Made by a program: the position numbers and the translations under genes | Notes under the pieces: model-generated | What the model saw: the letters and a program-made list of their open reading frames with translations, nothing else | Databases searched by the model: none | Told to the model about the DNA's origin: nothing | Assembly (NCBI RefSeq): GCF_003287895.1 | Contig: NZ_CP030280.1 | Span: forward strand, 1,495,501-1,559,500 | Reading direction: 5' to 3' | Source of the DNA: Blautia argi | GTDB lineage: Bacteria > Bacillota > Clostridia > Lachnospirales > Lachnospiraceae | Length of the DNA stretch: 64,000 nt | Part shown: positions 17,535 to 25,827 of the stretch, piece after piece | How positions within the stretch are numbered: the first letter of the stretch is position 1 | How the letters are laid out: every line of letters begins with the position of its first letter

Positions 17535-18500
17535 ATGGCAGAAACGAAAACAACAATCACAGAAGAAGTAAAAAATGAAATTCCAAGAGCAGTAACACAA
17601 AATTCAATCCTGACGATTGAAGTCGATGCTTCGATTGAAAGTACACAGGAAAAAGAAGAGGCAAAATGGCATCAGTTGTTAAATGCCCAGCGAACCCGGA
17701 AAATCCTGACTGGTCCGTTAAGTGGTATTGAGAAACTGGAAAGCGGCTGGACAGTAGCAGTCACTTATTTTAATGGTTACCGGATTTTAATCCCTATGTC
17801 TGAAATGATGATTAACTTAAAAGGAGACGGAAGGGAAAATGCGGATACATTGAACCGCCAGGTAAGGATTGCTAATAATATGCTTGGGGCAGATATTGAT
17901 TTTATTATCAAAGATTTAGATGAGGCTTCCAGAAGCGTAGTGGCATCCCGAAAAGATGCGATGCTGCGGAAACGACAGATTTTCTATTTTACAGAAAATG
18001 AAGAGGAGCAGCCAATGGTTTATCCTGGAAGGATTGTGGAGGCCAGAGTCATTGCTGTAGCACCAAAGGCAGTCCGTCTGGAAGTGTTTGGTGTAGAGTG
18101 CTCTGTGCGTGCGAGAGACATGGCATGGGAATGGATGCCAGATGCAACAGAAAAATTTCAGGTGGGAGATTTAGTGTTGGTCTGCGTTAACAAAATAGAA
18201 ATGCCTGATGCTGAGAGTATGACAGTAGCCGTAGATGCGAAGGGAGCAACGGAAAATACCAATAAGGACAACTTAAAGAAATGCCACCGCCAGGGAAAAT
18301 ATTCCGGTATCGTGGTTGATGTTTATAAGGGAACGTACTTTATCCGTTTAGATCTTGGAGTAAATGCTATTGCCCATGAGTGCAACATGGCTTCCCTTCC
18401 AGGAAAACGAGATAAAATTGGCTTTGTTGTAACACGAATCAATGAAACTTCTGAGGTGGCAGAGGGAATCATTACAAGGCTGATTAAAAAATATTCTTAA
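17535..18500 (+). CDS. S1-domain RNA-binding protein
   Basis: A 321-residue protein starting at ATG 17535 after AAAGGAGG. Two S1-like OB-fold regions are visible: about residues 165-235 (YPGRIVEARVIAVAPKAVRL, then VGDLVLVCVNKIE) and about 255-320 (GKYSGIVVDVYKGTYFIRL, then GFVVTRINETSEVAEGIIT). An N-terminal region (GIEKLESGWTVAVTYFNG) may be a third divergent one. It probably binds RNA or single-stranded DNA of the element. It is the first gene of the second ICE operon, under the promoter at 17424, and is followed by a terminator hairpin overlapping the next promoter. Confidence 0.75.
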   Translation: MAETKTTITEEVKNEIPRAVTQNSILTIEVDASIESTQEKEEAKWHQLLNAQRTRKILTGPLSGIEKLESGWTVAVTYFNGYRILIPMSEMMINLKGDGRENADTLNRQVRIANNMLGADIDFIIKDLDEASRSVVASRKDAMLRKRQIFYFTENEEEQPMVYPGRIVEARVIAVAPKAVRLEVFGVECSVRARDMAWEWMPDATEKFQVGDLVLVCVNKIEMPDAESMTVAVDAKGATENTNKDNLKKCHRQGKYSGIVVDVYKGTYFIRLDLGVNAIAHECNMASLPGKRDKIGFVVTRINETSEVAEGIITRLIKKYS

Positions 18501-18504
18501 AAAT

Positions 18505-18555
18505 AAAAAAAATTTGGAAAACCTATTGAACCGTGAAAGCCAAATTTTTTATAAT
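18505..18555 (+). terminator. Terminator hairpin overlapping next promoter
   Basis: AAATTTGG at about 18510-18517 and CCAAATTT at 18540-18547 form a stem followed by further T residues. The same stretch holds TTGAAC (18526-18531) and TATAAT (18550-18555), 18 bases apart, a likely promoter for the zinc-ribbon gene. The T-run therefore ends one transcript and the -10 box begins the next. Confidence 0.6.
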
Positions 18556-18591
18556 GCAATGATATAGACTAAAGCAGAAAGGGGAAATTCG

Positions 18592-19110
18592 ATGAAGAAA
18601 AAGAAAAATAGAAAGCAACTTCCAGAGGTAATCTGCCCATATTGTGGGAAAAAGGCAGTTTTAAGACCAGCTTCCTATCTATATGGAGAAAAGAGAATTT
18701 TCACCCCGGAAACAATGTTTTATGTGTGTAGTGGTTATCCGGACTGCAATGCTTATGTTTCAGCGAACCAGAAAAACCACAGACCGCTTGGAATTATGGC
18801 GGATGGGGAACTTCGAAACCTTCGGATACAGACACATCGTGCATTAAGAGAAATTTGGACACAGGGATATATGACAAAAAACAGTACATATCATTGGCTG
18901 AGTGGAAAACTGGCACTTCCGGAAAAGGAGACACATGTTGCCATGTTTAGTACTTATCGTTGTAGGGAAACCATACGCTTAGCCAATGAATTGTTAGAAG
19001 AGAGAAAAGAGATGGAAAAAAAGAAACAAAAAGGAAAGCCGAAAGGAGAAACAAAATCGCATGATAATGAAAGCCACGGAACACGATATGTATCGGCTTC
19101 TGGATTATAA
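18592..19110 (+). CDS. Zinc-finger protein (DUF3268-like)
   Basis: A 172-residue protein. The first 70 residues carry a zinc-ribbon-like pair of motifs, CPYCGKKAVL and YVCSGYPDCNAYVS, as in DUF3268-type and topoisomerase-like C4 zinc fingers. A helical middle follows (LRNLRIQTHRALREIW) and then a Lys/Glu-rich tail. It is probably nucleic-acid binding. The start is ATG 18592 after AAAGGGG. The last 50 bases overlap the start of the next gene, so the extreme C-terminus may be an artefact. Confidence 0.7.
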   Translation: MKKKKNRKQLPEVICPYCGKKAVLRPASYLYGEKRIFTPETMFYVCSGYPDCNAYVSANQKNHRPLGIMADGELRNLRIQTHRALREIWTQGYMTKNSTYHWLSGKLALPEKETHVAMFSTYRCRETIRLANELLEERKEMEKKKQKGKPKGETKSHDNESHGTRYVSASGL

Positions 19111-19717
19111 AGAGAAATGTCTGATAAGGGCGGGAAGCTGTTTTGGAATTTCCGGACTTCTGGGATTTTTCCTGCTTTTTAACCATTGCTTTTGGGAGAG
19201 TATCTGTGTATTCCTGATTTTAGCAAGTTGGGGATTCTATTTGGTAAAAGAAGCACTGAAAGCAAATGGAAGGATTATGCAGACGAAAGGCTGTTATATG
19301 AAATTAGAAGAGGATTGTCTGGTAATTCGTCAGCCATACAAAAATGAGCATTATGAAGTCTGCCGGATTTTTTACAGAGAAATGGAAAAAATCGTAGAGG
19401 GAAGCCGCAGGGGGATCCCGGAATTTTATATTGTAATCCGTAAAATGAAAGAGACAGAACAGACGAGTTTTATCCTGCTTGATAAGAAGGAAAGGGAAAC
19501 ACTTGTTTTTCAGGTGCGCTCTTTTGGGTATGACAAAGAAGCGTTCCGGAAATTCTATCTAAAGCTGCGGTGGCTGGTTCCTGGAAAAGTACGGATTATT
19601 GGAACAAAAAAACAGACTGTATGGAAACAGAAAGCAAAGAAACATTGGGTCGGGCCGGCATTTGCCGGCTTTCTTTTTTATCTTATACCAAAAGCAGTTC
19701 TGTGTCTGCTTTTGTAG
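19061..19717 (+). CDS. Small membrane protein with PH-like domain
   Basis: A 218-residue protein with two adjacent membrane helices (about residues 22-62: GSCFGISGLLGFFLLF and CVFLILASWGFYLV), then a strand-rich cytoplasmic domain resembling bacterial PH-like membrane proteins. A GAAAGGAG site lies 10 bases before ATG 19061. The annotated end reads through a perfect GCCGGC hairpin with a T-run at 19652-19679. The real stop may therefore lie earlier in another frame, and the last 25 hydrophobic residues are doubtful. Function unknown. Confidence 0.5.
   Translation: MIMKATEHDMYRLLDYKEKCLIRAGSCFGISGLLGFFLLFNHCFWESICVFLILASWGFYLVKEALKANGRIMQTKGCYMKLEEDCLVIRQPYKNEHYEVCRIFYREMEKIVEGSRRGIPEFYIVIRKMKETEQTSFILLDKKERETLVFQVRSFGYDKEAFRKFYLKLRWLVPGKVRIIGTKKQTVWKQKAKKHWVGPAFAGFLFYLIPKAVLCLLL
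19652..19679 (+). terminator. Rho-independent terminator inside an apparent gene end
   Basis: A GGGCCGGC and GCCGGC stem with an ATTT loop is followed by TTTCTTTTTT. It lies within the last codons of the membrane-protein gene ending at 19717. Confidence 0.65.
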
Positions 19718-19738
19718 TTCCAAAGGTAAGAAAGAGAA

Positions 19739-20266
19739 ATGGAGATGGACATGAAAAAAAGGTGGAGGAAGCAGTGGGAAAGCATGACACAATATATGAT
19801 CAAAAATTTAGATGGAACAGAAGAAATCCCATTTTTATTTAAAGATAAAATGCTGAAAGCAGGGCTTTTGTCTTTTTTTATTGCTGTAATCGGTACATAT
19901 ATGGGGGTGCAATTTGAGGAAGCGAGTTTTTTGATACTTACCTGGATATTGGCAGTGTTTTCGTTTTATCAGATTTTCAAGTTTCTGAAGATTGGGAAAA
20001 CAGGAGAATATGAGATTATGGAAGCACAGGTTCTTGCAGTCAAGGGAAAGCATTATCCGGGCAGAATGTATCAGATAGTTGTACAGGATAAAGACGGAAG
20101 CCGGATCCGCATTCGGATGCAAAAAGAAAAAAACCTCATGGTTGGAAAAACATACCGGTTCTATTTTGGAAAAGTGGAACGGGTGGAGGGAAAAGCTGCA
20201 AAAATAGGGGAACTTATGTATGAGGTTTTTTACGGGGCAGAAGAAATCCCACAGGAAGAACGGTGA
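19739..20266 (+). CDS. Two-helix membrane protein of unknown function
   Basis: A 175-residue protein with an amphipathic basic N-terminus, two membrane helices (AGLLSFFIAVIGTYMGV and FLILTWILAVFSFYQIF), and a cytoplasmic strand-rich domain (EAQVLAVKGKHYPGRMYQIV, then KTYRFYFGKVERVEG) that resembles an OB- or PH-like fold. Three closely spaced in-frame ATGs (19739, 19745, 19751) could serve as the start. It shares general layout with the preceding gene, so the two may be distant paralogues. Family not recognised. Confidence 0.5.
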   Translation: MEMDMKKRWRKQWESMTQYMIKNLDGTEEIPFLFKDKMLKAGLLSFFIAVIGTYMGVQFEEASFLILTWILAVFSFYQIFKFLKIGKTGEYEIMEAQVLAVKGKHYPGRMYQIVVQDKDGSRIRIRMQKEKNLMVGKTYRFYFGKVERVEGKAAKIGELMYEVFYGAEEIPQEER

Positions 20267-20317
20267 AAAAAGTGTGGTTCGAACCCACACTCTTCCTTTC
20301 GTGCCGACATGCACGAA
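20253..20317 (+). promoter_or_regulatory. Two hairpins before the cold-shock gene, first T-arm-like
   Basis: GTGTGG-TTCGAAC-CCACAC (20272-20290) has the loop of a tRNA T-arm and is flanked by AGGAAGA (20253-20259) and TCTTCCT (20291-20297), which can pair like an acceptor stem. No D-arm or anticodon arm is present. On the minus strand the hairpin is followed by a T-run and could terminate antisense transcripts. A second hairpin, TTCGTGC-CGACAT-GCACGAA, follows at about 20298-20317, just before the ribosome-binding site of the cold-shock gene. Confidence 0.5.
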
Positions 20318-20342
20318 ATAATAATAAAAAGGAGAGATGACT

Positions 20343-20582
20343 ATGGCAGGAAAAGAAATGAAAGGAACTGTAAAATGGTTTAGTGCAAAGAGAGGATATG
20401 GCTTTCTTGTGGATGCAGATGGCATTGATTACTTTGTACATTACAGTGAGATCCAGTCGGAAGGATTTAAAACCTTGAGGAACAATATGGAAGTATCCTT
20501 TATGGTTGAAGAAGATGAAAAGGGACGAAGCATTGCAAAGTGTGTTGTTCCAATCTCAGAAGAAACATCGGAAGAAGAATAA
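20343..20582 (+). CDS. Cold-shock domain protein
   Basis: A 79-residue single-domain cold-shock protein: GTVKWFSAKRGYGFL contains RNP1 and YFVHYSEI is RNP2, followed by the usual C-terminal strand (VSFMVEEDEKGRSIAKCVV) and a short acidic tail. It binds single-stranded RNA or DNA and would act as an RNA chaperone or possibly protect transferred single-stranded DNA. It starts at ATG 20343 after AAGGAGAG. Its leader carries two strong hairpins, in keeping with structured leaders of cold-shock genes. Being inside the ICE, it is accessory rather than the housekeeping copy. Confidence 0.88.
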   Translation: MAGKEMKGTVKWFSAKRGYGFLVDADGIDYFVHYSEIQSEGFKTLRNNMEVSFMVEEDEKGRSIAKCVVPISEETSEEE

Positions 20583-20696
20583 ACGACTGGAAGGGGGCAG
20601 ATAAAAATGCTTCTGTCCCCGGTTAAAAAAATTCTGGTAAATATGTGTGGAATTGTGAAAAAACCGTATTTGCTACTAAATACATGGATAGAAAGA

Positions 20697-20880
20697 TTGA
20701 CATGTACTATATATTGTGTTAATCTTTAAGTGACTTTATTTTATATGGAAACAGCATATTGCTTTCCATAAGTCAAATTTAGTTCCGGCTATGTTTCCGG
20801 AAGAGAACTTTTAACAACCGTTTTAAACGCATAGATAGACAGACACAAAAAGACAATGGCTCTTTTTTGTGTCTTTTTTT
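20697..20880 (+). promoter_or_regulatory. Promoter-like -35 and multi-hairpin leader
   Basis: TTGACA lies at about 20697-20702; the -10 box is weak (TAATCT, 17 bases on). A nested hairpin follows at 20731-20774 (GACTT...AAGTC enclosing TATGGAAA / TTTCCATA), then a TTCCGG / CCGGAA pair, and then a terminator-like stem at 20841-20874 (AGACACAAAAAGA with its complement) ending in a T-run. The AAAGGAGG site follows. The stretch 20583-20900 holds no other gene. Confidence 0.5.
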
Positions 20881-20900
20881 GTGCGTGAAAGGAGGAAAAC

Positions 20901-20993
20901 ATGCAAAAAAACGGAAAGGAAGGAGAAAAGAATGTGCCAAAGGAAATATGTACAGAAGCTAAGCGAACAGCGAAAAACCAGAAAACTGTTTGA
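20901..20993 (+). CDS. Possible 30-residue leader peptide
   Basis: ATG 20901 follows a strong GAAAGGAGG site 6 bases upstream and opens a 30-codon frame rich in Lys, Glu and Asn (begins MQKNGKEGEKN). It overlaps the start of the next gene in another frame. A translated leader or translational-coupling peptide is possible, or the site may simply be the remains of an indel-shifted start. Confidence 0.3.
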   Translation: MQKNGKEGEKNVPKEICTEAKRTAKNQKTV

Positions 20994-21537
20994 AACGCTC
21001 ACTTTTTTAGAAAAGCAGATGGAAGATGAGTCTGCCGTTCGGGATGCTGACACGGTACTTGCAGATATTTTAGAGGGCGCCGATTTTGAAATTACCGGAA
21101 TTGTAACTGACCTTTTAAAAACTTATCAGGGCAGTAAAGACCGTGAGTCAGTGGAAACCTGTTTCGAAGTATTAACAGGGGTAACGATACAAGAGTATCT
21201 AAAAAAGTGTATCATCACGATTCTCAGTCAGAAAAAAGGAGAGGTTTCAAATCGAAAAAAGTGCATGCTCTATCAGGGATTGCATTTTTTACCTGTGGGG
21301 AAAAGGGTGGAGCAAAAAGGAGAAATTTATCTTTTCCCTAGGAAGATTTCGAACCATGAGAAAGAAATAGACCAATTGCAAGAAGTCAAGGAACAAACAG
21401 GCCTTGATATATTTCTTTGTCTGGAAGATTACCGGCTGTACTTCCTACAGGAAAGGAAAGTTTTTGTATATCTGCCAAATGGAAGGAGGCGAACCTATGC
21501 AGACAAGTATTCTATGGGAAGGGAGTCTGCCAAGTAA
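20932..21537 (+). CDS. Unknown ICE protein
   Basis: A 201-residue protein starting at ATG 20932 after AAGGAGAAAAG. Mainly helical in the first 120 residues (SEQRKTRKLFETLTFLEKQM), then strand-rich with LYQGLHFLPVGKRVEQKG and FLCLEDYRLYFLQERKVF. No recognised family or catalytic motif. Its end overlaps the next gene by 41 bases, so they are translated together. Confidence 0.5.
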   Translation: MCQRKYVQKLSEQRKTRKLFETLTFLEKQMEDESAVRDADTVLADILEGADFEITGIVTDLLKTYQGSKDRESVETCFEVLTGVTIQEYLKKCIITILSQKKGEVSNRKKCMLYQGLHFLPVGKRVEQKGEIYLFPRKISNHEKEIDQLQEVKEQTGLDIFLCLEDYRLYFLQERKVFVYLPNGRRRTYADKYSMGRESAK

Positions 21538-22759
21538 GGAAGAGATGGAGAAAATGAAACAGGAAGGTTATCTGTTTCGTGCTGTAGAAGGTGGATGGAA
21601 GATTTGTTTAAAGCTGCATAATACACCTACGGGAACATGGTATGCAGATAACTTCTCAAAATCATTTTTAAAAGAAGTGGAATTGCATCAATATCTGGAA
21701 GAGGTTGAAAAACGGGCAACATGGTTTGAGGTTCCAAGTAAAGAATTACGAGTATACGAAGCAGGACAGATACTGGAAAAGCCTGAGAGTAAAGAAGAGC
21801 GTATCTGTATGGAAGTATTACGAGATACAAAGAACCATTCCCGTCTTTTATTGAAAACTAATCAGACAGAAGCATACCAACTGGGGAGTTCTGCAATCCC
21901 GACTTTAGAAAGCAGGGCCAGAATCAGCGGTGCGGCATTGTCCAGTGTAGAGCCTGCGGTACTTGCGGAAATCCTGAATCAGTGTTTGAAAGTCGCAAAA
22001 GGGAAAGCATTGCTCCGTGTTTCAGAAGGAAAGGTTCGGGCAGTGCATTCAGCAGAAAAAAACGGGTATCAGGTATATCCCTTACCGGAGGTTTTTATGC
22101 TTGCCAGTGTTTACATACGTGGAGAGTATAAAAAGAGTACCTTTTTAGAAGGGTATGCGGACCAGACTATGGTATCGGCAATCTGGCAGATTGAAGATCA
22201 TCGGCTGGAAGAAGTGTATGGGGAAATCATGGAAAAGTATGGAAAGCAGGTAAAAGAGAAACTTACAGCTACCATACGCATCACATCTTCCGATGTGGCA
22301 GCATCAGGTGCCAATATTTTTTACAGCCTGATGGAGGGACAACGAAAGATTGCATTAGGAACGGATATGCGGATGCGGCACAATAATTCTGTGGAATTTC
22401 AACAGTTTACGGAAAATCTGCTTTCAACTTTTGAATGCTATAAAAATGCATTGAAAGGGACGGTGGAAAAACTGTGTGCTATTTCTATTGAGTATCCAGT
22501 CAATACCATGATTGGAATTATGACAAAACAAGGGTTTGGGAAAAAGAATGTTGCAGAGATCGTAGACCGCTTTAAAGCAACCTTTGGTGATGCACCCTGC
22601 ACCGCATACGAAGTGTATTGTGGGATTGGGGAAATTCTTTTCCTGGCACAGAGCAAGGGAATATCCGGCAGAACTATGGTGGAGCTGGAAGAAAAAGTTG
22701 CCAAATGCACGAGTATGAAGTGGAGAGAATATGACATTCCCGGAGATCTTGCTTATTAG
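21497..22759 (+). CDS. Conserved ICE protein of unknown function (possibly DUF932-like)
   Basis: A 420-residue protein starting at ATG 21497 after GGAAGGAGG. The segment ATIRITSSDVAASGANIFYS with later RMRHNNSVEFQQF and CTAYEVYCGIGEILFLAQ recalls DUF932-type phage and plasmid proteins, from memory only. The C-terminus ends MKWREYDIPGDLAY. No membrane or signal segments. It overlaps the preceding gene and is followed by a 180-residue unknown gene in the same operon. Confidence 0.5.
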   Translation: MQTSILWEGSLPSKEEMEKMKQEGYLFRAVEGGWKICLKLHNTPTGTWYADNFSKSFLKEVELHQYLEEVEKRATWFEVPSKELRVYEAGQILEKPESKEERICMEVLRDTKNHSRLLLKTNQTEAYQLGSSAIPTLESRARISGAALSSVEPAVLAEILNQCLKVAKGKALLRVSEGKVRAVHSAEKNGYQVYPLPEVFMLASVYIRGEYKKSTFLEGYADQTMVSAIWQIEDHRLEEVYGEIMEKYGKQVKEKLTATIRITSSDVAASGANIFYSLMEGQRKIALGTDMRMRHNNSVEFQQFTENLLSTFECYKNALKGTVEKLCAISIEYPVNTMIGIMTKQGFGKKNVAEIVDRFKATFGDAPCTAYEVYCGIGEILFLAQSKGISGRTMVELEEKVAKCTSMKWREYDIPGDLAY

Positions 22760-22814
22760 GGGAAGATCAGAAAAATTAAATTTGGGTTACCGTATATATA
22801 GGAGAGAAAAGAAT

Positions 22815-23360
22815 ATGGATTATAAAAAAGGAAAGAAAGAACTGGGAATTTATTACGCAAATATGCTGGTTTCCATTGCAGAAGAGATCTCTGCAAAGAA
22901 CACAGGAAAAGGAAAGACGGGAATACAAGGAATCTTTTCCGCTTTACAAAAGCGTGGGACAGTCCGCAGAAATATGACATATCTGGTCACACACTGGATT
23001 TACAGATTGTCACTGTTTACACCATGGGAAGAGGAAGAACTTTGGGCAGTAGATATGGCAAGAGAAGCGTTCTCCTGTCCTGTGATACTTCCAACATGCA
23101 GCAGAAAGAATATTTTCAGAATCCGGAAGATAGAAGGAGAACCAGAAAAACGGCTGGAAGCAATTTTAAGACAGCTAACAGATTCCGACAAAGATCAGTT
23201 TATGAAAGCATTTTGGCTGGAACTTGTAACTATGAAGAAAGAGAAACAGCAGGTACTTACAGAATTTTTATTGGAATGGCTGTGGGTAGCATGTGGGAAA
23301 GAACAGGCAATGGAAAGAATACGGTATTGGGCATCTTCATACTGTCTTCCATTTGCATAA
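22815..23360 (+). CDS. Unknown helical ICE protein
   Basis: A 181-residue, mainly helical protein beginning MDYKKGKKELGIYYANM, starting at ATG 22815 after AGGAGAG; the frame is open upstream but overlaps the preceding gene. The middle reads IFSALQKRGTVRRNMTYLV and the end is Trp/Leu-rich (LTEFLLEWLWVACGKEQAM). No family recognised. It sits 55 bases after one ICE gene and 27 before the next, in one operon. Confidence 0.5.
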   Translation: MDYKKGKKELGIYYANMLVSIAEEISAKNTGKGKTGIQGIFSALQKRGTVRRNMTYLVTHWIYRLSLFTPWEEEELWAVDMAREAFSCPVILPTCSRKNIFRIRKIEGEPEKRLEAILRQLTDSDKDQFMKAFWLELVTMKKEKQQVLTEFLLEWLWVACGKEQAMERIRYWASSYCLPFA

Positions 23361-23387
23361 AAATGAAAAGAAAAGGAGAAAAAGAAT

Positions 23388-24368
23388 ATGAGAAATGTAC
23401 CAGAATGGACGAAAGGAAATGCATTTGCAAAACGTTTTTTTAAGTGGCTTAGGAGAAAGAACAAGCCAGCCCTTTTGACATGGGAGAATGTGTTTACCAA
23501 GACTTTCAACAGAGAATTTACCTTTGTGTATATGGGAACAAACCTTGAAAACAGAGCCAGTCATTTATATCAGGGGATGGAATTTGTCGGGATTTTCAAC
23601 CAAAAGACGTTTGAATTTACAGATGTATCCTACGCCTTGCGTGCTTTGTTAAATATTCCGGAAGGAAAAAATTTCCGGTTCCAGCGTGGATGTATGCGCT
23701 GCCTGGAACAGAAGGTTCAGGAATATGCCCAAAAGAAACTGGAGAAAGGAAAAAAGGATATTGTGATCACCGCAGTTGAAAGAGCAGCAGTCGCATGGAA
23801 ATATCGGGAATTGATTGAAAAGACAGCAGGAGATGTGATTTTTGAAAAAAATTCTGTAACAGACCGATTACTCCCACAACAGGACTTTGCTTTCGATGGA
23901 GAAACGTATGTATTTGACAATTGGATGTACTTTTGCTATTTAAGAAACCGAAAGGCTGTCATCCGCAGGTTTGGAAGATACTGGGCAAAAGAACTGCAGA
24001 ACAGGGAAGTCATGCGTCAGATTTTTGAAACAGAAGTAAACAACAAAGCAAAGTTTTTGATGAAGAAACAACCGGAGAGGATTGAAAAAATCAGAGCCCT
24101 GAGAAAATCGTTGGAGCAGGTGCATCATACCGTAATTGTAGTTGTAAGAGGGAGACAAGGTGTTTTTGAATATTTCCACATCGATGCAGAGGTATTAAAA
24201 AATACAACCGGAAAGTACCCACTCAGTCAGGTATCTGGACAAGAAAAGAAACGTCTGAAAGAAAAGTACGGGGCAAATAAGGTATGGGACGTAGAAGAAA
24301 TCTATCAGGTAGGAGCAAGGGATATCTGGTATTACAATGTCATGGCAGAACAGAAACAGGCTGCTTAA
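23388..24368 (+). CDS. Unknown basic ICE protein
   Basis: A 326-residue Lys/Arg-rich protein starting at ATG 23388 after AAGGAG. Features include a basic N-terminus (GNAFAKRFFKWLRRKNKPAL), a His-His-containing strand (LEQVHHTVIVVVRGRQGVF), and a helical centre with many aromatic residues. No catalytic motif is clear. It is 23 bases upstream of the ERF-type recombination gene, suggesting a DNA-processing context. Family not recognised. Confidence 0.5.
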   Translation: MRNVPEWTKGNAFAKRFFKWLRRKNKPALLTWENVFTKTFNREFTFVYMGTNLENRASHLYQGMEFVGIFNQKTFEFTDVSYALRALLNIPEGKNFRFQRGCMRCLEQKVQEYAQKKLEKGKKDIVITAVERAAVAWKYRELIEKTAGDVIFEKNSVTDRLLPQQDFAFDGETYVFDNWMYFCYLRNRKAVIRRFGRYWAKELQNREVMRQIFETEVNNKAKFLMKKQPERIEKIRALRKSLEQVHHTVIVVVRGRQGVFEYFHIDAEVLKNTTGKYPLSQVSGQEKKRLKEKYGANKVWDVEEIYQVGARDIWYYNVMAEQKQAA

Positions 24369-24391
24369 TTGAAAGAACAGGAGGACATAGG

Positions 24392-25795
24392 ATGGAAAAC
24401 AAAGAAACAATGAATTTACAGCAAAAACTAATTGCAATTTCAAACGAAATGCCAAAGCTGTTAAAAAAGCATTATTCAGACGAAGTGGATTATGATTTTG
24501 TAAAGATTGATGATATCTTTGAACTTTTAAATCCGGCGTTTACGAAGCACCACATCTGTTTGCAGGAATTAGAAGAGACAGATGCAGCTTACAGTAAAGT
24601 AGATGGCAGCTGGATTTATACAGCAAAACTTACATTTTTTATTGTCAATGCGGACTGTTTGGAGGAAAAAGAGCGAGTAAGTATTCAGCTGGTGGGAGAC
24701 CATCTGGACTCTCCTGCAAAGGCGAAAGGAGCAGCATGGACGTATGGGTTTAAATACTTCTTCCTGTATAAATTCCGTATGAAACAGGAAACGGAAGATC
24801 CGGATATGAAGGGGACACCAAATGGACCTGATAAATCAAAGGAAAGGGTGGAATATAAAAAATCCGAAGTGCCGGTAAAGCCACAGAAACCGGAAAAAAA
24901 GGCTTCTGATGTAATTGCAGACAGTCCTTTAGCGCAACCGCCGCAGGAAGATAAGAAAAGAAACAAAGATACTATAATACAGGCAGATTTTTTCCCAGAT
25001 CCTGCAGCTTTTTTAGAAGAAAGTGAAGAGGCAGAAACAGCGGAAGATATGAAAGTGCAAGAAACAAAGAGGTTGGAAAAACAATCTTCAGAAGCAGCAG
25101 AAGTAGTTCATCATCAGGAAACAGCAGAACAGGAAGTACTGTTAGAGGAAACTCAGCCAGATTCATTGACAAACGAGGGAAAAGACATTTTAGATTCTTC
25201 TTCCATAGAAGATTTAAAAGACGAAAAACCGGAGAGGGAACCAAACGAAAACAATCTGGAAGAAAAATCAAAAGAGGGGAAGAAAGGGCCGAAGGAGTCG
25301 GGCTTGCAATCTCATAAGAAAAAGGAAGAGGACGGTTTTGGACAGATGAACCTTTTGGATTTTTCAGCACAACAGACAAAGGAAGCAGAAGTTCAAGAGA
25401 CAGAAAGCAGTGAAACAAAAGCAGCAGATACAGCTCAGGAGATTGCGGAAGAAAAGGAAATGAAAGAGAAATCTTCCGTTTCTGCTCCATCAGAAGATTT
25501 TGAAGAGGCGAAAGAAGAAGTTCCCTTTGAAGAAATAGATGAAGAAGACTTTTTCTTGCAGTTACAAAGAGATATGGAAAGTGAAGCGGAGAAGAAACCT
25601 CTGACAGTAGAAGCGGCAAAAAAGGTAATCTGTCCGTATGCGTTGTTTGAAGGAAAGTCATTTGGTGAAATGCTTGGGACAGAAGCGGGATATCGGCAGT
25701 TACAATGGTTTGCAAACGAATACAGAGGTTCTGATTTTAAAATGAAAGAAGCAGCTCAGCTTTTACTGGAAGATTGTGAACAGAAAGCTGCTTAA
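24392..25795 (+). CDS. ERF-type single-strand annealing protein with long acidic tail
   Basis: A 467-residue protein. Residues 1-140 match the ERF/RecT-like annealing core: KLIAISNEMPKLLKKHYS, then DGSWIYTAKLTFFIV and AKAKGAAWTYGFKYFFLY, the last being the conserved ERF-type motif region. A disordered Glu/Lys-rich stretch of about 250 residues follows, then a small C-terminal domain (ICPYALFEGKSFGEMLG, GYRQLQWFANEY). It is likely to act in annealing or recombination of transferred single-stranded DNA. It starts at ATG 24392 after ACAGGAGG. The tail creates long open frames on the opposite strand that are not genes. Confidence 0.75.
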   Translation: MENKETMNLQQKLIAISNEMPKLLKKHYSDEVDYDFVKIDDIFELLNPAFTKHHICLQELEETDAAYSKVDGSWIYTAKLTFFIVNADCLEEKERVSIQLVGDHLDSPAKAKGAAWTYGFKYFFLYKFRMKQETEDPDMKGTPNGPDKSKERVEYKKSEVPVKPQKPEKKASDVIADSPLAQPPQEDKKRNKDTIIQADFFPDPAAFLEESEEAETAEDMKVQETKRLEKQSSEAAEVVHHQETAEQEVLLEETQPDSLTNEGKDILDSSSIEDLKDEKPEREPNENNLEEKSKEGKKGPKESGLQSHKKKEEDGFGQMNLLDFSAQQTKEAEVQETESSETKAADTAQEIAEEKEMKEKSSVSAPSEDFEEAKEEVPFEEIDEEDFFLQLQRDMESEAEKKPLTVEAAKKVICPYALFEGKSFGEMLGTEAGYRQLQWFANEYRGSDFKMKEAAQLLLEDCEQKAA

Positions 25796-25827
25796 AAGAT
25801 TAACTATTAGGAAGAGGTGTGCTGGCC

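Noticed and set aside
20272..20297. Possible tRNA gene from the TTCGAAC loop
   Set aside because: Only the T-arm and an acceptor-like stem exist; there is no anticodon or D-arm within the available spacing.
24972..25715. 247-codon minus-strand open frame opposite the ERF-type gene
   Set aside because: It mirrors the Glu/Lys-rich tail of the real gene, is almost all Leu/Ser/Phe, and lacks a ribosome-binding site.
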